Part shown: positions 1 to 6,508 of the stretch, piece after piece
Layout: every line of letters starts with the position of its first letter
Numbering within the stretch: the first letter of the stretch is position 1
DNA from: Christensenella sp. UBA941
GTDB lineage: Bacteria; Bacillota; Clostridia; Christensenellales; UBA941
Direction: 5' to 3'
DNA: 9,907 bases
Assembly: GCA_002293365.1 (NCBI GenBank)
Contig: DBDD01000092.1
Coordinates: forward strand, 1 to 9,907
The notes under the pieces: model-generated
Told to the model about the DNA's origin: nothing
Seen by the model: only the letters and a program-made list of their open reading frames with translations
Database searches by the model: none
Translations under genes and position numbers: made by a program

Positions 1-7
1 CGTTGAC

Positions 8-358
8 ATGTCCTCATCAAAAGAGATTCTGGACTCCCTTGCGCTGGAACTTAGGCGCGGCACCGTGGTGCTTTCGGTTCTGAGTCAGCTTGCACAGCCT
101 CAATACGGATACTCGCTTGTGCAATCGTTGGAAGAACGCGGCATGAGCGTAGAAGCTGGCACGCTGTATCCGCTGCTGCGCAGGCTGGAAAAACAGGGGC
201 TTCTCGCGAGCGACTGGGAGCTTGGCGCAAACAAACCACGAAAGTATTATTCCCTGACACAAATGGGCGTGGAGGTTTACAAGAAGCTATGCGCCCAATG
301 GGACGAACTGGTGGAGGGAATGCGGCGCTTAACGAATGGAGGTGCGAACGATGCATGA
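8..358 (+). CDS. PadR family transcriptional regulator
   Basis: A 116-residue winged-helix DNA-binding protein, most likely a repressor that releases its target promoter when a ligand binds. Visible PadR features are the N-terminal helix with the GY pair at residues 34-35 (QYGYSLVQSLEERG), the recognition-helix stretch GTLYPLLRRLEKQGLL at 51-66, and the wing strand RKYYSLT at 78-84. A short C-terminal helix (about 88-107) would serve dimerisation. The length fits the small PadR-s2 type. The start at base 8 is the first in-frame ATG, but only seven bases lie upstream, so neither the ribosome binding site nor a further upstream start can be judged. The stop overlaps the next gene by eight bases, so the two are translationally coupled. 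PadR genes are often followed by membrane proteins with a HAAS domain, and that is the arrangement here; control of its own operon is inferred. Confidence 0.93.
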   Translation: MSSSKEILDSLALELRRGTVVLSVLSQLAQPQYGYSLVQSLEERGMSVEAGTLYPLLRRLEKQGLLASDWELGANKPRKYYSLTQMGVEVYKKLCAQWDELVEGMRRLTNGGANDA

Positions 359-1373
359 ACTGGTAAAACGATATATTTATGACGTGACCCGGCGGCTGCC
401 GCAAAAGAGCCGCAAGGACATAGAAGAGGAGCTTGCGGGTAACATCAGCGATATGCTGGCGGCCAAAACCGAAGGGCGCAGTGTGACCGACGCGGATGTG
501 CAGGAGGTGTTGCAAAGCCTGGGCAGCCCCGCAAAACTTGCGCGGGACTACAAGGGCGAACAGCGCGCGCTCATAAGCGGCGTCTATTACGACCAATATT
601 GTTTTGTGCTCAAAATCGTGCTGATTGCGGTCGCCGTGGGCATGGGTATCGCGTTTGGGATCAGCACAGCCTCCCGGTCAGCCATAACGCCGGACGGCGC
701 GGCACTTGCCGTGCGCGCGGTTGAGCTGGCGGCGGAATTTTTAGCCGGTATGATCTCCGCGCTCGCGCAAGCACTTGGCTATGTCACGCTCGCTTTTTTC
801 CTGATAGAACGGTATCAGGTAAAACTGGACGCCCGCGCATGGCGCGTTTCCGACCTGCCGCCCATTCCCGGAAAAAACGCGCTGATCAAAAAAAGTGAAC
901 CGATCGTAAGCATCGTCTTTTCGATTGTTTTTATGCTGCTTATTAACCTCGCGCCGCAGTACATCGCCGTATTTGTTTCCACAGGCGGCCCTGCGCAAGC
1001 CATCCCCGTGTTTAACCTCGGGGCTTTCTACTCGGTGCTGCCCCTCATTAATATCGCCTTCCTGCTTGGCCTCGCGCGCGAGATACTGCGTGTAAGCATA
1101 GGGCGGCATACACTTAAGCTGGGTGTTGCGACCATGTTTCTGAATATAGCGGCGATGGCGCTGGTGCTGCCCATATTCTTCAGCCCGTCTATCTGGAACC
1201 CGGACTTTCTTTCGGGCATTAGCGCCGCGGGTTGGGCGGACGCAGGTTTTATTGCCACAATGGGTTCTATACTCGACGTATTCTATATCGCTTTTCCCTG
1301 CATACTGGTATTTGCTTATGTGCTGGATACCGCGCTCTCGCTGTACCGGGGAATACGGTATGGCAGGCAGTGA
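351..1373 (+). CDS. HAAS domain-containing multi-pass membrane protein
   Basis: A 340-residue integral membrane protein of unknown biochemical activity. The first 70 or so residues form a soluble helical domain of the HAAS/DUF1700 kind (LVKRYIYDVTRRLP, then DIEEELAGNISDML, then VLQSLGSPAKLARDY). In known families this domain is fused to membrane proteins encoded next to PadR regulators. About six hydrophobic segments follow, near residues 86-107, 130-152, 185-207, 226-245, 257-277 and 308-328. The ATG at 351 was chosen over the in-frame ATG at 336 because GGAGG at 338-342 sits eight bases before 351; the earlier ATG overlaps that site and has no site of its own. The start lies inside the last codons of the PadR gene, which supports joint regulation. 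The permease-like half has no catalytic motif that I recognise, so a transport role is only a guess. Confidence 0.85.
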   Translation: MHELVKRYIYDVTRRLPQKSRKDIEEELAGNISDMLAAKTEGRSVTDADVQEVLQSLGSPAKLARDYKGEQRALISGVYYDQYCFVLKIVLIAVAVGMGIAFGISTASRSAITPDGAALAVRAVELAAEFLAGMISALAQALGYVTLAFFLIERYQVKLDARAWRVSDLPPIPGKNALIKKSEPIVSIVFSIVFMLLINLAPQYIAVFVSTGGPAQAIPVFNLGAFYSVLPLINIAFLLGLAREILRVSIGRHTLKLGVATMFLNIAAMALVLPIFFSPSIWNPDFLSGISAAGWADAGFIATMGSILDVFYIAFPCILVFAYVLDTALSLYRGIRYGRQ

Positions 1374-1434
1374 CGTAATACAGCCTGCGCAGAGTATCAA
1401 ATTTTTACTGTATTTTAGGTTGTTTGACACGCTG

Positions 1435-1456
1435 AGGGGCGTACGCGTACGCCCCT
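1435..1456. repeat. Perfect 22-base palindrome
   Basis: An uninterrupted self-complementary sequence of 22 bases, beginning AGGGGCG and ending CGCCCCT with GTACGCGTAC in the middle. It lies 62 bases after the stop of the HAAS membrane protein gene. The outer AGGGGCG/CGCCCCT resembles the ends of one arm of the doubly palindromic repeats at 5751-5828 and 9795-9872, so it may be a single-arm relic of that family. In RNA it would form a very stable hairpin, but no clear T-run follows, so a terminator function is uncertain. Confidence 0.7.
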
Positions 1457-1484
1457 ATAAATGGTTTTCTATTTGGGGTTAGTA

Positions 1485-1648
1485 TTAGAGCATCGTGACA
1501 ATCTATAGCCGGTTATCTCCGGCAAAATCGCATTCATGCGTCGTTACGGCCACTGGCCGTATGTGCCGATACGCCTGCGTGTCCGCGCCTGGCCTGCATG
1601 TGATTTTGCTCAGACATACCTCGGCTACCGTTTGACAAGTTGCTCTAA
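1485..1648. repeat. 164-base imperfect inverted-repeat element (MITE-like or structured RNA)
   Basis: The ends are complementary: TTAGAGCA at 1485-1492 against TGCTCTAA at 1641-1648. Further matching blocks follow in the same order on both arms: TAGCCG (1505-1510) against CGGCTA, GCAAAATC against GATTTTGC, and CAT.CA.GC. The arms are thus about 50 bases long with mismatches and small gaps. The centre holds a perfect 17-base palindrome, TACGGCCA-C-TGGCCGTA, at 1545-1561. No reading frame fills it. It lies between two convergent genes, and its right end includes the TAG stop (1645-1647) of the DUF2284 gene. It could be a small non-autonomous mobile element or a folded bidirectional 3' end; the sequence alone does not decide. 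Confidence 0.65.
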
Positions 1649-2178
1649 AAAACAACCAGTCCGGTGTTGGTTACCGTGTTTGCGCCGTTGATATACGGCA
1701 GGCCCACTTTGCCGCAAAGCTCGGAAACATGGATGCCGCACGCCTCCACCGATACGTTTTTCTTTTCGGGGAAACGGCAGGGGGCATCCGGGTAGGCGCA
1801 ATGTTCACACAGGCTGCACCCGCCCGCGCCCAGCACCATGAAACCGGAGCCGGAACGCGCCATGCTTTCTTTGATCGCCAATGTGATTTTCGCGAACTGC
1901 TTGCCTGCCGCCATCATCCCCTCAAAGTCAAAGGAATCCTCCAGAGGGCTGATGAGCTGGTAGACCACGCCGTTTTTGAACGACCGGATCAACCCCGTTA
2001 AATCGTCCATTTCCCCGCATCCGGGCGGGCAGCCCCAGTTTTTTCCGTAATTGCCGCAGCTATTCATCGCGCACATATCGCGCAGTTCCCGGTAAAACCC
2101 TATCTGTGCCGGGTCGATTTCCGCGGCTTTCATTGCGCCGCTGTTTTGTGCCAGCTCAATCACTTCCGCTGTGTCCAT
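1645..2178 (-). CDS. DUF2284 cysteine-rich putative metal-binding protein
   Basis: A 177-residue protein of the DUF2284 family, whose biochemical role is not established; the family is presumed to bind a metal or an iron-sulphur cluster. Cysteines visible in the 177-residue form are C36, C41, C50, C54, C121, C124, C127, C134, C147 and C155. They include the family-typical stretches CGNYGKNWGCPPGC and CSLCEHC. An in-frame ATG at 2211 would add 11 residues. I prefer 2178 because GGAG at 2187-2190 lies eight bases before it, the longer start has no good ribosome binding site, and family members begin close to a (V/Y)IELA..NGA-like segment. The gene follows the DHH phosphoesterase by 36 bases (3 if the longer start is used) and is surely cotranscribed with it. 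Its stop codon lies inside the end of the adjacent inverted-repeat element, so the last residues may have been altered by that element. Confidence 0.85.
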   Translation of the reverse strand: MDTAEVIELAQNSGAMKAAEIDPAQIGFYRELRDMCAMNSCGNYGKNWGCPPGCGEMDDLTGLIRSFKNGVVYQLISPLEDSFDFEGMMAAGKQFAKITLAIKESMARSGSGFMVLGAGGCSLCEHCAYPDAPCRFPEKKNVSVEACGIHVSELCGKVGLPYINGANTVTNTGLVVF

Positions 2179-2214
2179 TTTTTTTGCTCCGTCGGGCATG
2201 TCCTTACCCATATT

Positions 2215-3153
2215 TCAGCCGTCTTGTTTCATCTGCGCCGCCAGTTCTTCGATCACCCTGTCCGCGTCTTCATACGGCACCTGACAGGTACCCACCTGCT
2301 TGTGCCCGCCGCCGCCGTACTTCAAAAGCAGCTTGCCCACATCCGTATTGGACGTGCGGTTTAAAATGCTGTGCCCCGCCGCGATAGGGCAGTTCTGTTC
2401 TATACTGCCGTCCGGTTTTTCTATTTTCCTGCCGTCTACGACCCACATCGAGATATTCTGATCCGGATACATGCTATAGACAATGAAACGGTTGCCCGAA
2501 TAGATGGGCGAGACGCCCCGCAGGTCGGAGATGATCACATTGCCGTCTACCCGTGTATGTTCTTTCACCATACCGCGGAAGTTTTCGTTTTGCTTAAAAT
2601 ATACCTCTATACGCTCGCTGACGTCAGGGTCGGCCAGTACCTGGTCAATATTTTTTGACGCGACCTCGGTGATCAGCTTTTCCATCAGCTCATAATTACT
2701 GATCCTGAAATTGCGGAAGCGCCCCAGGCCTGTCCGGGGGTCCATAATGAAACCCAAAAGCACCCATCCCTTTGGATGCTCTATTTCTTCCCTTGTGAGC
2801 TTTGCGGAGTCCACCTTATCTACCGACACAACCATTTCTTCAAAATGCGGCAAGCGCTTCTTTCCGCCGTAATACTCATAAATCACACGCGCCGCGCTGT
2901 CCTCTAAGCGGCTTTCGCCCTCGAACCGCGCATTTTCACCCAACCGCTCGCTCTCGCTGGAATGGTGGTCAAACCAAAGCTTCGCACCCGGTACATAGGG
3001 AATGTTTGCCAGCACATCGTTGTCGGTCACTTCCACCTTCCCGTCCTGTACGTCTTTAGGATGTACGAACGTCCAGTGATCAATCACCCCAAGTTCCTTC
3101 AGCAAAGCGGCGCAAGCCAACCCGTCAAAATCTGATCTCGTTAATAAACGCAT
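2215..3153 (-). CDS. DHH/DHHA1 family phosphoesterase (exopolyphosphatase-like)
   Basis: A 312-residue cytoplasmic, metal-dependent (usually manganese) phosphoesterase. The N-terminal DHH domain shows the first metal motif SDFDGLA with D8 and D10, the DHH triad D62-H63-H64, and VDKVD with D112 and D115. The C-terminal DHHA1 domain carries GGGGH at 280-284 followed by KQVGTCQV, the substrate-binding loop. Relatives are often annotated as exopolyphosphatase, but DHH-DHHA1 proteins also include nanoRNA and cyclic dinucleotide phosphodiesterases, so the substrate is open. There are no membrane, PAS or GGDEF parts, which argues against a full GdpP-type c-di-AMP enzyme. GGAGG lies ten bases before the ATG. 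A promoter sits at 3218-3246, and the DUF2284 gene follows in the same operon. Confidence 0.9.
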   Translation of the reverse strand: MRLLTRSDFDGLACAALLKELGVIDHWTFVHPKDVQDGKVEVTDNDVLANIPYVPGAKLWFDHHSSESERLGENARFEGESRLEDSAARVIYEYYGGKKRLPHFEEMVVSVDKVDSAKLTREEIEHPKGWVLLGFIMDPRTGLGRFRNFRISNYELMEKLITEVASKNIDQVLADPDVSERIEVYFKQNENFRGMVKEHTRVDGNVIISDLRGVSPIYSGNRFIVYSMYPDQNISMWVVDGRKIEKPDGSIEQNCPIAAGHSILNRTSNTDVGKLLLKYGGGGHKQVGTCQVPYEDADRVIEELAAQMKQDG

Positions 3154-3217
3154 TTAAAACACACCTCCGCAGTATCGTCTTTTTGCTGCTCATTATGAAT
3201 TATGATCCTTATCCTCA

Positions 3218-3246
3218 AGTATATAACATGCCACAGGCGGCGGCAA
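3218..3246 (-). promoter_or_regulatory. Sigma-A type promoter of the DHH-DUF2284 operon
   Basis: On the minus strand, TTGCCG (3246-3241), a 17-base spacer, then TATACT (3223-3218). Transcription would begin near 3211, giving a leader of about 57 bases before the DHH gene. The -35 matches consensus at four positions and the -10 at five. Confidence 0.6.
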
Positions 3247-3315
3247 CCCAAAAAACTGCTCTGCCGCCTTTTCAGCACGCATATTTTTCACAAGGATTTC
3301 CACGAGAATAATCTA

Positions 3316-3344
3316 TTGATTTTGTATTCGAGGTATGATACTAT
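3316..3344 (+). promoter_or_regulatory. Promoter of the tRNA-Met gene, extended -10
   Basis: TTGATT at 3316-3321, a 17-base spacer, then TACTAT at 3339-3344 preceded by TGA, an extended -10. Transcription would begin near 3351, about nine bases before the mature tRNA 5' end, which suits a short RNase P leader. Confidence 0.6.
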
Positions 3345-3359
3345 AGTGCAGTATCTTAT

Positions 3360-3436
3360 GGCGGTGTAGCTCAGCTGGCTAGAGCATTCGGTTCATACCC
3401 GGAGGGTCGGTGGTTCGAGTCCACTCGCCGCTACCA
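3360..3436 (+). tRNA. Elongator tRNA-Met (anticodon CAT)
   Basis: A complete 77-base cloverleaf. The acceptor stem is GGCGGTG with CGCCGCT (two wobble pairs). The D arm is GCTC...GAGC. The anticodon stem TTCGG/CCGGA carries the loop TTCATAC, with anticodon CAT at 3394-3396, and the T arm has the loop TTCGAGT. Discriminator A and an encoded CCA end the gene. It closely resembles the elongator tRNA-Met of Bacillota. It lacks the three consecutive G-C pairs next to the anticodon loop that mark initiator tRNA, and the acceptor stem does not look like that of the lysidine-modified tRNA-Ile. It stands alone with its own promoter and terminator. Confidence 0.96.
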
Positions 3437-3457
3437 AGTCGGAACGCACTACACGCT

Positions 3458-3494
3458 AAAGACCCATGCCAAAAACAGGCACGGGTCTTTTTTT
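3458..3494 (+). terminator. Rho-independent terminator after tRNA-Met
   Basis: Stem AAAGACCC-A-TGCC (3458-3470) pairs with GGCA-C-GGGTCTTT (3478-3490) around loop AAAAACA, with one A/C mismatch. The T-run extends to 3494. It begins 22 bases after the tRNA end, the usual place for a tRNA terminator. Confidence 0.88.
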
Positions 3495-3609
3495 GCTCTG
3501 CGGCTCCATCTCTTCCTCTCCGCGACCTGCTGCGCTGGGCTCGCGCGCTTCGCATAGGAGCATGCGGGTTTTTATGCCCGCGAATGAGCAGTGTTCTTCT
3601 TGTAAAACG

Positions 3610-3618
3610 TGATATAAT
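3610..3618 (+). promoter_or_regulatory. Extended -10 promoter of the zinc-ribbon gene
   Basis: TGA followed directly by a perfect TATAAT at 3613-3618. No good -35 stands at 16-18 bases upstream, so the extended -10 probably carries recognition. Transcription would begin near 3625, about 34 bases before the ATG at 3659. Confidence 0.55.
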
Positions 3619-3658
3619 AAAAACGCAAACTATGATTACATATGTGGGGTGAACTGGC

Positions 3659-4096
3659 ATGGTAGAAAAAGCGCTGTATGAACTTGAAGTTCAGGCAAAT
3701 AACTTTAATATTAAACTGTTGGTGTATGAAGACCGATACGACGTTCAGCCTCTCCTCAATAATTTTGGCATTGGAAACATATTCATGATGAATTCACAAA
3801 TATCCAGATCGGTCTATTATGCCGATATGGTATCCGCGCGGCTGAAGAAACCTGATTCCACACCGGGGTATATCGAGGTTGCCGGTAAGATCAAGAGGGT
3901 TCGTTATGCGTTCGATCCTAACCAAACGGATCTGGCGGAGAAAGCTTTTGCTGTCATGGATGCGGGCATCAATAAATCTGGGGCATCTACTGGACATTCC
4001 GGGGTATCCTCCGGCCATATAGAATGCCCGTATTGTGGTTCCAAAATGACCGCCGCAGATTTATCTTGCAGAAAATGCGGCGCGCCGGCGCCGTGA
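3659..4096 (+). CDS. Hypothetical protein with C-terminal zinc ribbon
   Basis: A 145-residue soluble protein that I cannot assign to a function. Residues 1-100 look like a small mixed alpha/beta domain: strand-rich up to about residue 85, including NIFMMNSQISRSVYYADMVSARL, then the helix TDLAEKAFAVMDAGI. The pattern of successive strands closed by one helix recalls a bacterial PH-like fold, but that is inference. A low-complexity Gly/Ser linker spans about 106-119. The C-terminus is a zinc ribbon with C123-x2-C126 and C137-x2-C140. GGGGTGA at 3646-3652 serves as ribosome binding site, six bases before the ATG. The gene is monocistronic, with an extended -10 promoter upstream and a convergent gene downstream. 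A role as a small adaptor or sensor is possible but unsupported. Confidence 0.8.
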   Translation: MVEKALYELEVQANNFNIKLLVYEDRYDVQPLLNNFGIGNIFMMNSQISRSVYYADMVSARLKKPDSTPGYIEVAGKIKRVRYAFDPNQTDLAEKAFAVMDAGINKSGASTGHSGVSSGHIECPYCGSKMTAADLSCRKCGAPAP

Positions 4097-4191
4097 TTCA
4101 CTAAGTGCGGACACTGGTTGTTAATAACCGATATTCACAAGGCCCGAATATATTTGTTACCCGAGACCAGGCATGTCCGTCCAACCCGGCT

Positions 4192-4920
4192 CTAATCAAC
4201 GTTCATCCAGAGCTCCTCAACCTGGTTTTCCTCATAAAGCAGCGTGCACGGGGGGAAATCCTTCTCCCTTTCCACCGAACGCATGGTAGCTTTCAAATAC
4301 CCTTCGCGGTCGTCCTGTACAAACGGCAGATGGAACACAAATACTTTATCCGGGCGTATCACCTCCCGCACGATTCTTTTTCCTCGCGCGAGTGTAACAA
4401 GCGGGAAGTTTAAAAACGCCGCATCGATATGCCTGCCGCCTATGAGCTGGCGTATTCCCTCCGCGTCGTCCATGCTGTCGCCCAAAAAGAGCAGCGTTTT
4501 GCCCCCTGCTTCGAGCAGGAAGCCATAGTTTTCAACCTCTTTATATTTTTCCCCTGTGTGTGTAAGCCGCGCCGCCTCCACGTGGATATTGCTCGCTTGA
4601 AACGACTGTCGCTTTTGCCCGAGACGCTGTATTTTTTCCCCGCCGGAAAGCGAGGGCGTAAGGACGACAGTCTCCTGGTGCCGCTCTATAAATTGTAGCA
4701 GCACCGCGTTGTCATTGTGGTCGATATGGTCATGCGTAACAAGCATGAGACCGATATCCGAAAACCCTTCCCTCCCCGTGACGATCTTCCGGAGCAGCGC
4801 GTAATCAAGCGTAGAGAATTTCTTTGTAGGCTGGGTATGCAGCGCGTCAACTAAAATGCCCATCCCGGAAAAACGGATGAGCACGCCCGCGTTCGCGATG
4901 AGCCGCACAGTATCTTCCAT
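4192..4920 (-). CDS. MBL-fold metal-dependent hydrolase (UlaG-like)
   Basis: A 242-residue protein of the metallo-beta-lactamase fold, close in layout to UlaG/YtnP-like hydrolases. The metal-binding motif HxHxDH is H63-D64-H65-I66-D67-H68. Further likely ligands are H121 (in LTHTGE), D148 (in FLGDSMDD) and H197 (in VFHLPF). The N-terminal strand IANAGVLIRFSGMGILVDA is the usual first strand pair of the fold. No signal peptide is seen, so it should be cytoplasmic. The substrate is unknown; family members act on phosphoesters, lactones or sugar lactone phosphates. It starts three bases after the HAD hydrolase stop and is surely cotranscribed with it; GGAGG inside the end of that gene, eleven bases before the ATG, can serve translation. 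The pairing of two hydrolases suggests clearance of a phosphorylated metabolite, which is inference. Confidence 0.9.
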   Translation of the reverse strand: MEDTVRLIANAGVLIRFSGMGILVDALHTQPTKKFSTLDYALLRKIVTGREGFSDIGLMLVTHDHIDHNDNAVLLQFIERHQETVVLTPSLSGGEKIQRLGQKRQSFQASNIHVEAARLTHTGEKYKEVENYGFLLEAGGKTLLFLGDSMDDAEGIRQLIGGRHIDAAFLNFPLVTLARGKRIVREVIRPDKVFVFHLPFVQDDREGYLKATMRSVEREKDFPPCTLLYEENQVEELWMNVD

Positions 4921-4923
4921 CGG

Positions 4924-5715
4924 TCACGCGCCCTCCGGCGGGATATTTCCCACGCCGTCCAGTATATACATGGGGCGGTAGGGGAACTGCTGGATGGTAA
5001 ACACCGTGGAGACGCCGGATAAAACCAGCACGGTAGCCATGCCCGATTCGATGCCCGCGATGATATCCGTATCCATGCGGTCGCCCACCATCACGGCGTC
5101 CGCAGAGTGTACACCCAGCATCTTCAGGCCGGTGCGCATCATCAGTGCGTTCGGTTTGCCTATGTAATACGCTTTCTTTCCCGTCGCTTTTTCAATAGGC
5201 GAAACAAGCGCGCCGCAAGCGGGAACGATGCCCGCTTCGGACGGGGCGGTGATGTCCGAATTTGTCGCGATCAATTTGGCGCCGTCCTGCACAAAGCGCA
5301 CAGCGCGCAATATGTTCTCGTAGTTGTAGTTGCGCGTTTCGCCCACCACGACATATTCCGGGTTTACGTCATTCATTGTGAAGCCCGCCTCATAAAGGGC
5401 GTTTGTAAGCCCCGCGTCGCCGATAACAAATACGGATGAATTGGGCGACTGCTGTTTCAGAAATCTTGCCGTCGCAAGCGCGCTGGTATAAAAATGGTCT
5501 TCTTCCACATCCAGGCCCATGCGCAGTAATTTCTGGCGCAGCTCAAGCGGCGTGAGCGCGTTTGAGTTCGTGAGAAACAGGAAGTGTTTGCCCGCGTTTT
5601 TCAGCCAGCCATAAAACTCCTTCACGCCGGGGAGAAGCTTGTTGCCATGGTAGATAACGCCGTCCATGTCGCAGATGAAGCCCTTTTTCTCACGTAATTT
5701 TGTCACGTCGTTCAT
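4924..5715 (-). CDS. HAD-IIA family hydrolase (NagD-like sugar phosphatase)
   Basis: A 263-residue haloacid-dehalogenase superfamily phosphatase with a type IIA cap. Motif I is CDMDGVIYHG with nucleophile D16 and acid D18. Motif II is FLTNS (T49, with S51). The motif III lysine is K187 in YIGKPN. Motif IV is GDRMDTD with D212, D215 and D217 binding magnesium. The length and the GKPN...VGDRMDTDI spacing match NagD/4-nitrophenylphosphatase proteins, which dephosphorylate small phosphosugars or pyridoxal phosphate in the cytoplasm. AAGGAG lies seven bases before the ATG. It is the first gene of a two-gene unit with the MBL hydrolase. The doubly palindromic repeat at 5751-5828 lies just upstream, and I could not place a convincing promoter between the two, so the operon may start within or beyond the repeat. 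Confidence 0.92.
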   Translation of the reverse strand: MNDVTKLREKKGFICDMDGVIYHGNKLLPGVKEFYGWLKNAGKHFLFLTNSNALTPLELRQKLLRMGLDVEEDHFYTSALATARFLKQQSPNSSVFVIGDAGLTNALYEAGFTMNDVNPEYVVVGETRNYNYENILRAVRFVQDGAKLIATNSDITAPSEAGIVPACGALVSPIEKATGKKAYYIGKPNALMMRTGLKMLGVHSADAVMVGDRMDTDIIAGIESGMATVLVLSGVSTVFTIQQFPYRPMYILDGVGNIPPEGA

Positions 5716-5750
5716 TTTGGCGCTCCTTATAATTAATTAATGATAATCCT

Positions 5751-5828
5751 GTAGGGACGCGATATATCGCGTCCGTGAATCAAGAGAACGTATTTTGTAA
5801 TCACGGACGCCATATATGGCGTCTCTAC
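5751..5828. repeat. Doubly palindromic repeat, copy 1
   Basis: Two 28-base arms, 5751-5778 (GTAGGGACGC...GTCCGTGA) and 5801-5828 (TCACGGACGC...GTCTCTAC), are inverted copies with three mismatches, separated by 22 bases. Each arm also contains its own perfect 18-base palindrome (5756-5773 and 5806-5823). Two of the three arm mismatches (5761/5768 G and C, against 5811/5818 C and G) keep each inner palindrome intact. The outer ends GTAGGG and CCGTGA are shared with copy 2 at 9795-9872. No transposase is present here. It separates the 3' end of queT from the HAD gene. Confidence 0.85.
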
Positions 5829-5868
5829 ATGGCAGTGGGCGAACTACAACAAATCCGATAGACTCGGT

Positions 5869-6354
5869 CTATTCCGCCAGCAGCTTGCGCAAACCCAATC
5901 TTTCCATTAAAAGCAACAGCGGCATGCCGAGCACGTAGCACGCGAGGAATTGCCCGATACCCACAGTCGCGACGCACAGCAGCGCCGTTTCGCCGAGCTG
6001 ATAGATATAGAACAGCATCGGCCCGACGATAATCGCGTTTACGACGACCGACGGGAGCGGCAAGAGCCACTTATACTCGCGCAAGCGGTAGCCGAGATAC
6101 GCGGCGATAAGCGTCGCGAGCGAGCCCAATACGATATCGTACAGCCCAAAGCCGCCTAAAATATTCGCGAGCACGCAGCCTACGAAGAGCCCTGGCACAG
6201 CGGCGGGCGTGAAGAAGACCATCACGCACAGCGCCTCTGAAACGCGAAACTGAATAGGGCCATAGCTTATTGGCTCAAGGAGAAGCGTAACGGCAGCGTA
6301 AACCGCGGCTATGGCCGCCGCCTGTACGAGAGATTTTGTCGAAATGTTTTTCAT
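5869..6354 (-). CDS. queT: QueT family queuosine-precursor transporter (ECF S component)
   Basis: A 161-residue hydrophobic protein of the QueT family. Members are the substrate-binding S component of an energy-coupling-factor transporter for queuosine precursors such as preQ0/preQ1. The family signature is clear at residues 29-41, ending GPIQFRVSEA, followed by FFTPAAVPGLFVGCVLANILGG and DIVLGSLATLIAAY. About five to six membrane helices cover residues 8-28, 42-66, 70-90, 96-117, 121-141 and possibly 142-153. The ATPase and T subunits are not encoded here; group II S components normally share a housekeeping EcfAT module elsewhere. There is no ribosome binding site before the ATG, yet this start matches the family N-terminus (MKN.STK.LVQAA). 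No preQ1 riboswitch was recognised upstream. A small hairpin, ATAGAC-CGA-GTCTAT on the coding strand (5858-5872), overlaps the stop codon. Confidence 0.92.
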   Translation of the reverse strand: MKNISTKSLVQAAAIAAVYAAVTLLLEPISYGPIQFRVSEALCVMVFFTPAAVPGLFVGCVLANILGGFGLYDIVLGSLATLIAAYLGYRLREYKWLLPLPSVVVNAIIVGPMLFYIYQLGETALLCVATVGIGQFLACYVLGMPLLLLMERLGLRKLLAE

Positions 6355-6360
6355 GGAATG

Positions 6361-6369
6361 AGTATATCA
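6361..6369 (-). promoter_or_regulatory. Extended -10 hexamer directly before queT
   Basis: On the minus strand TGA (6369-6367) then TATACT (6366-6361), followed by only CATTCC before the ATG at 6354. Normal spacing from a -10 would place transcription initiation on or next to the start codon, which predicts a leaderless message. No good -35 is visible. Confidence 0.5.
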
Positions 6370-6417
6370 CCGAATTGAAGAGAGGGGAAGGGTGTTTATT
6401 TATGAGGGATAAATCGC

Positions 6418-6447
6418 TTGTATGCAGAGCGGGTTTAGCATTATAAT
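6418..6447 (+). promoter_or_regulatory. Putative promoter of the ATPase fragment
   Basis: TTGTAT at 6418-6423, an 18-base spacer, then a perfect TATAAT at 6442-6447. Transcription would begin near 6454, about 55 bases before the ATG at 6509. It lies back to back with the queT promoter. Confidence 0.45.
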
Positions 6448-6508
6448 GGTATGGACAGAAATGGAAGTAAAGTAAGTGTTCATTGGCCTGCTGGCGGTAG
6501 GAATTAGT

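Noticed and set aside
51..596. Minus-strand frame of 181 codons
   Set aside because: It lies antisense across the PadR/HAAS junction, where both sense genes have clear family matches.
741..1430. Minus-strand frame of 229 codons
   Set aside because: It is antisense to the HAAS membrane protein gene, has Arg/Gln/His-rich composition without domains, and has no ribosome binding site; a shadow of codon bias.
3379..3660. Minus-strand 93-codon frame ending in GEWTRTTDPPGMNRML
   Set aside because: This ending is the antisense translation of the tRNA-Met gene, a familiar spurious peptide in annotations; the rest overlaps the terminator and non-coding sequence.
6355..6450. Possible preQ1 riboswitch before queT
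   Set aside because: I looked for the preQ1-I core pattern on the minus strand; AAACACCC occurs but no matching stem or A-rich tail is present, and the -10 hexamer lies downstream of it.
6451..6507. Upstream mini-ORF of 18 codons before the ATPase fragment
   Set aside because: It starts with an ATG only a few bases from the predicted transcription start and has no ribosome binding site; more likely chance.
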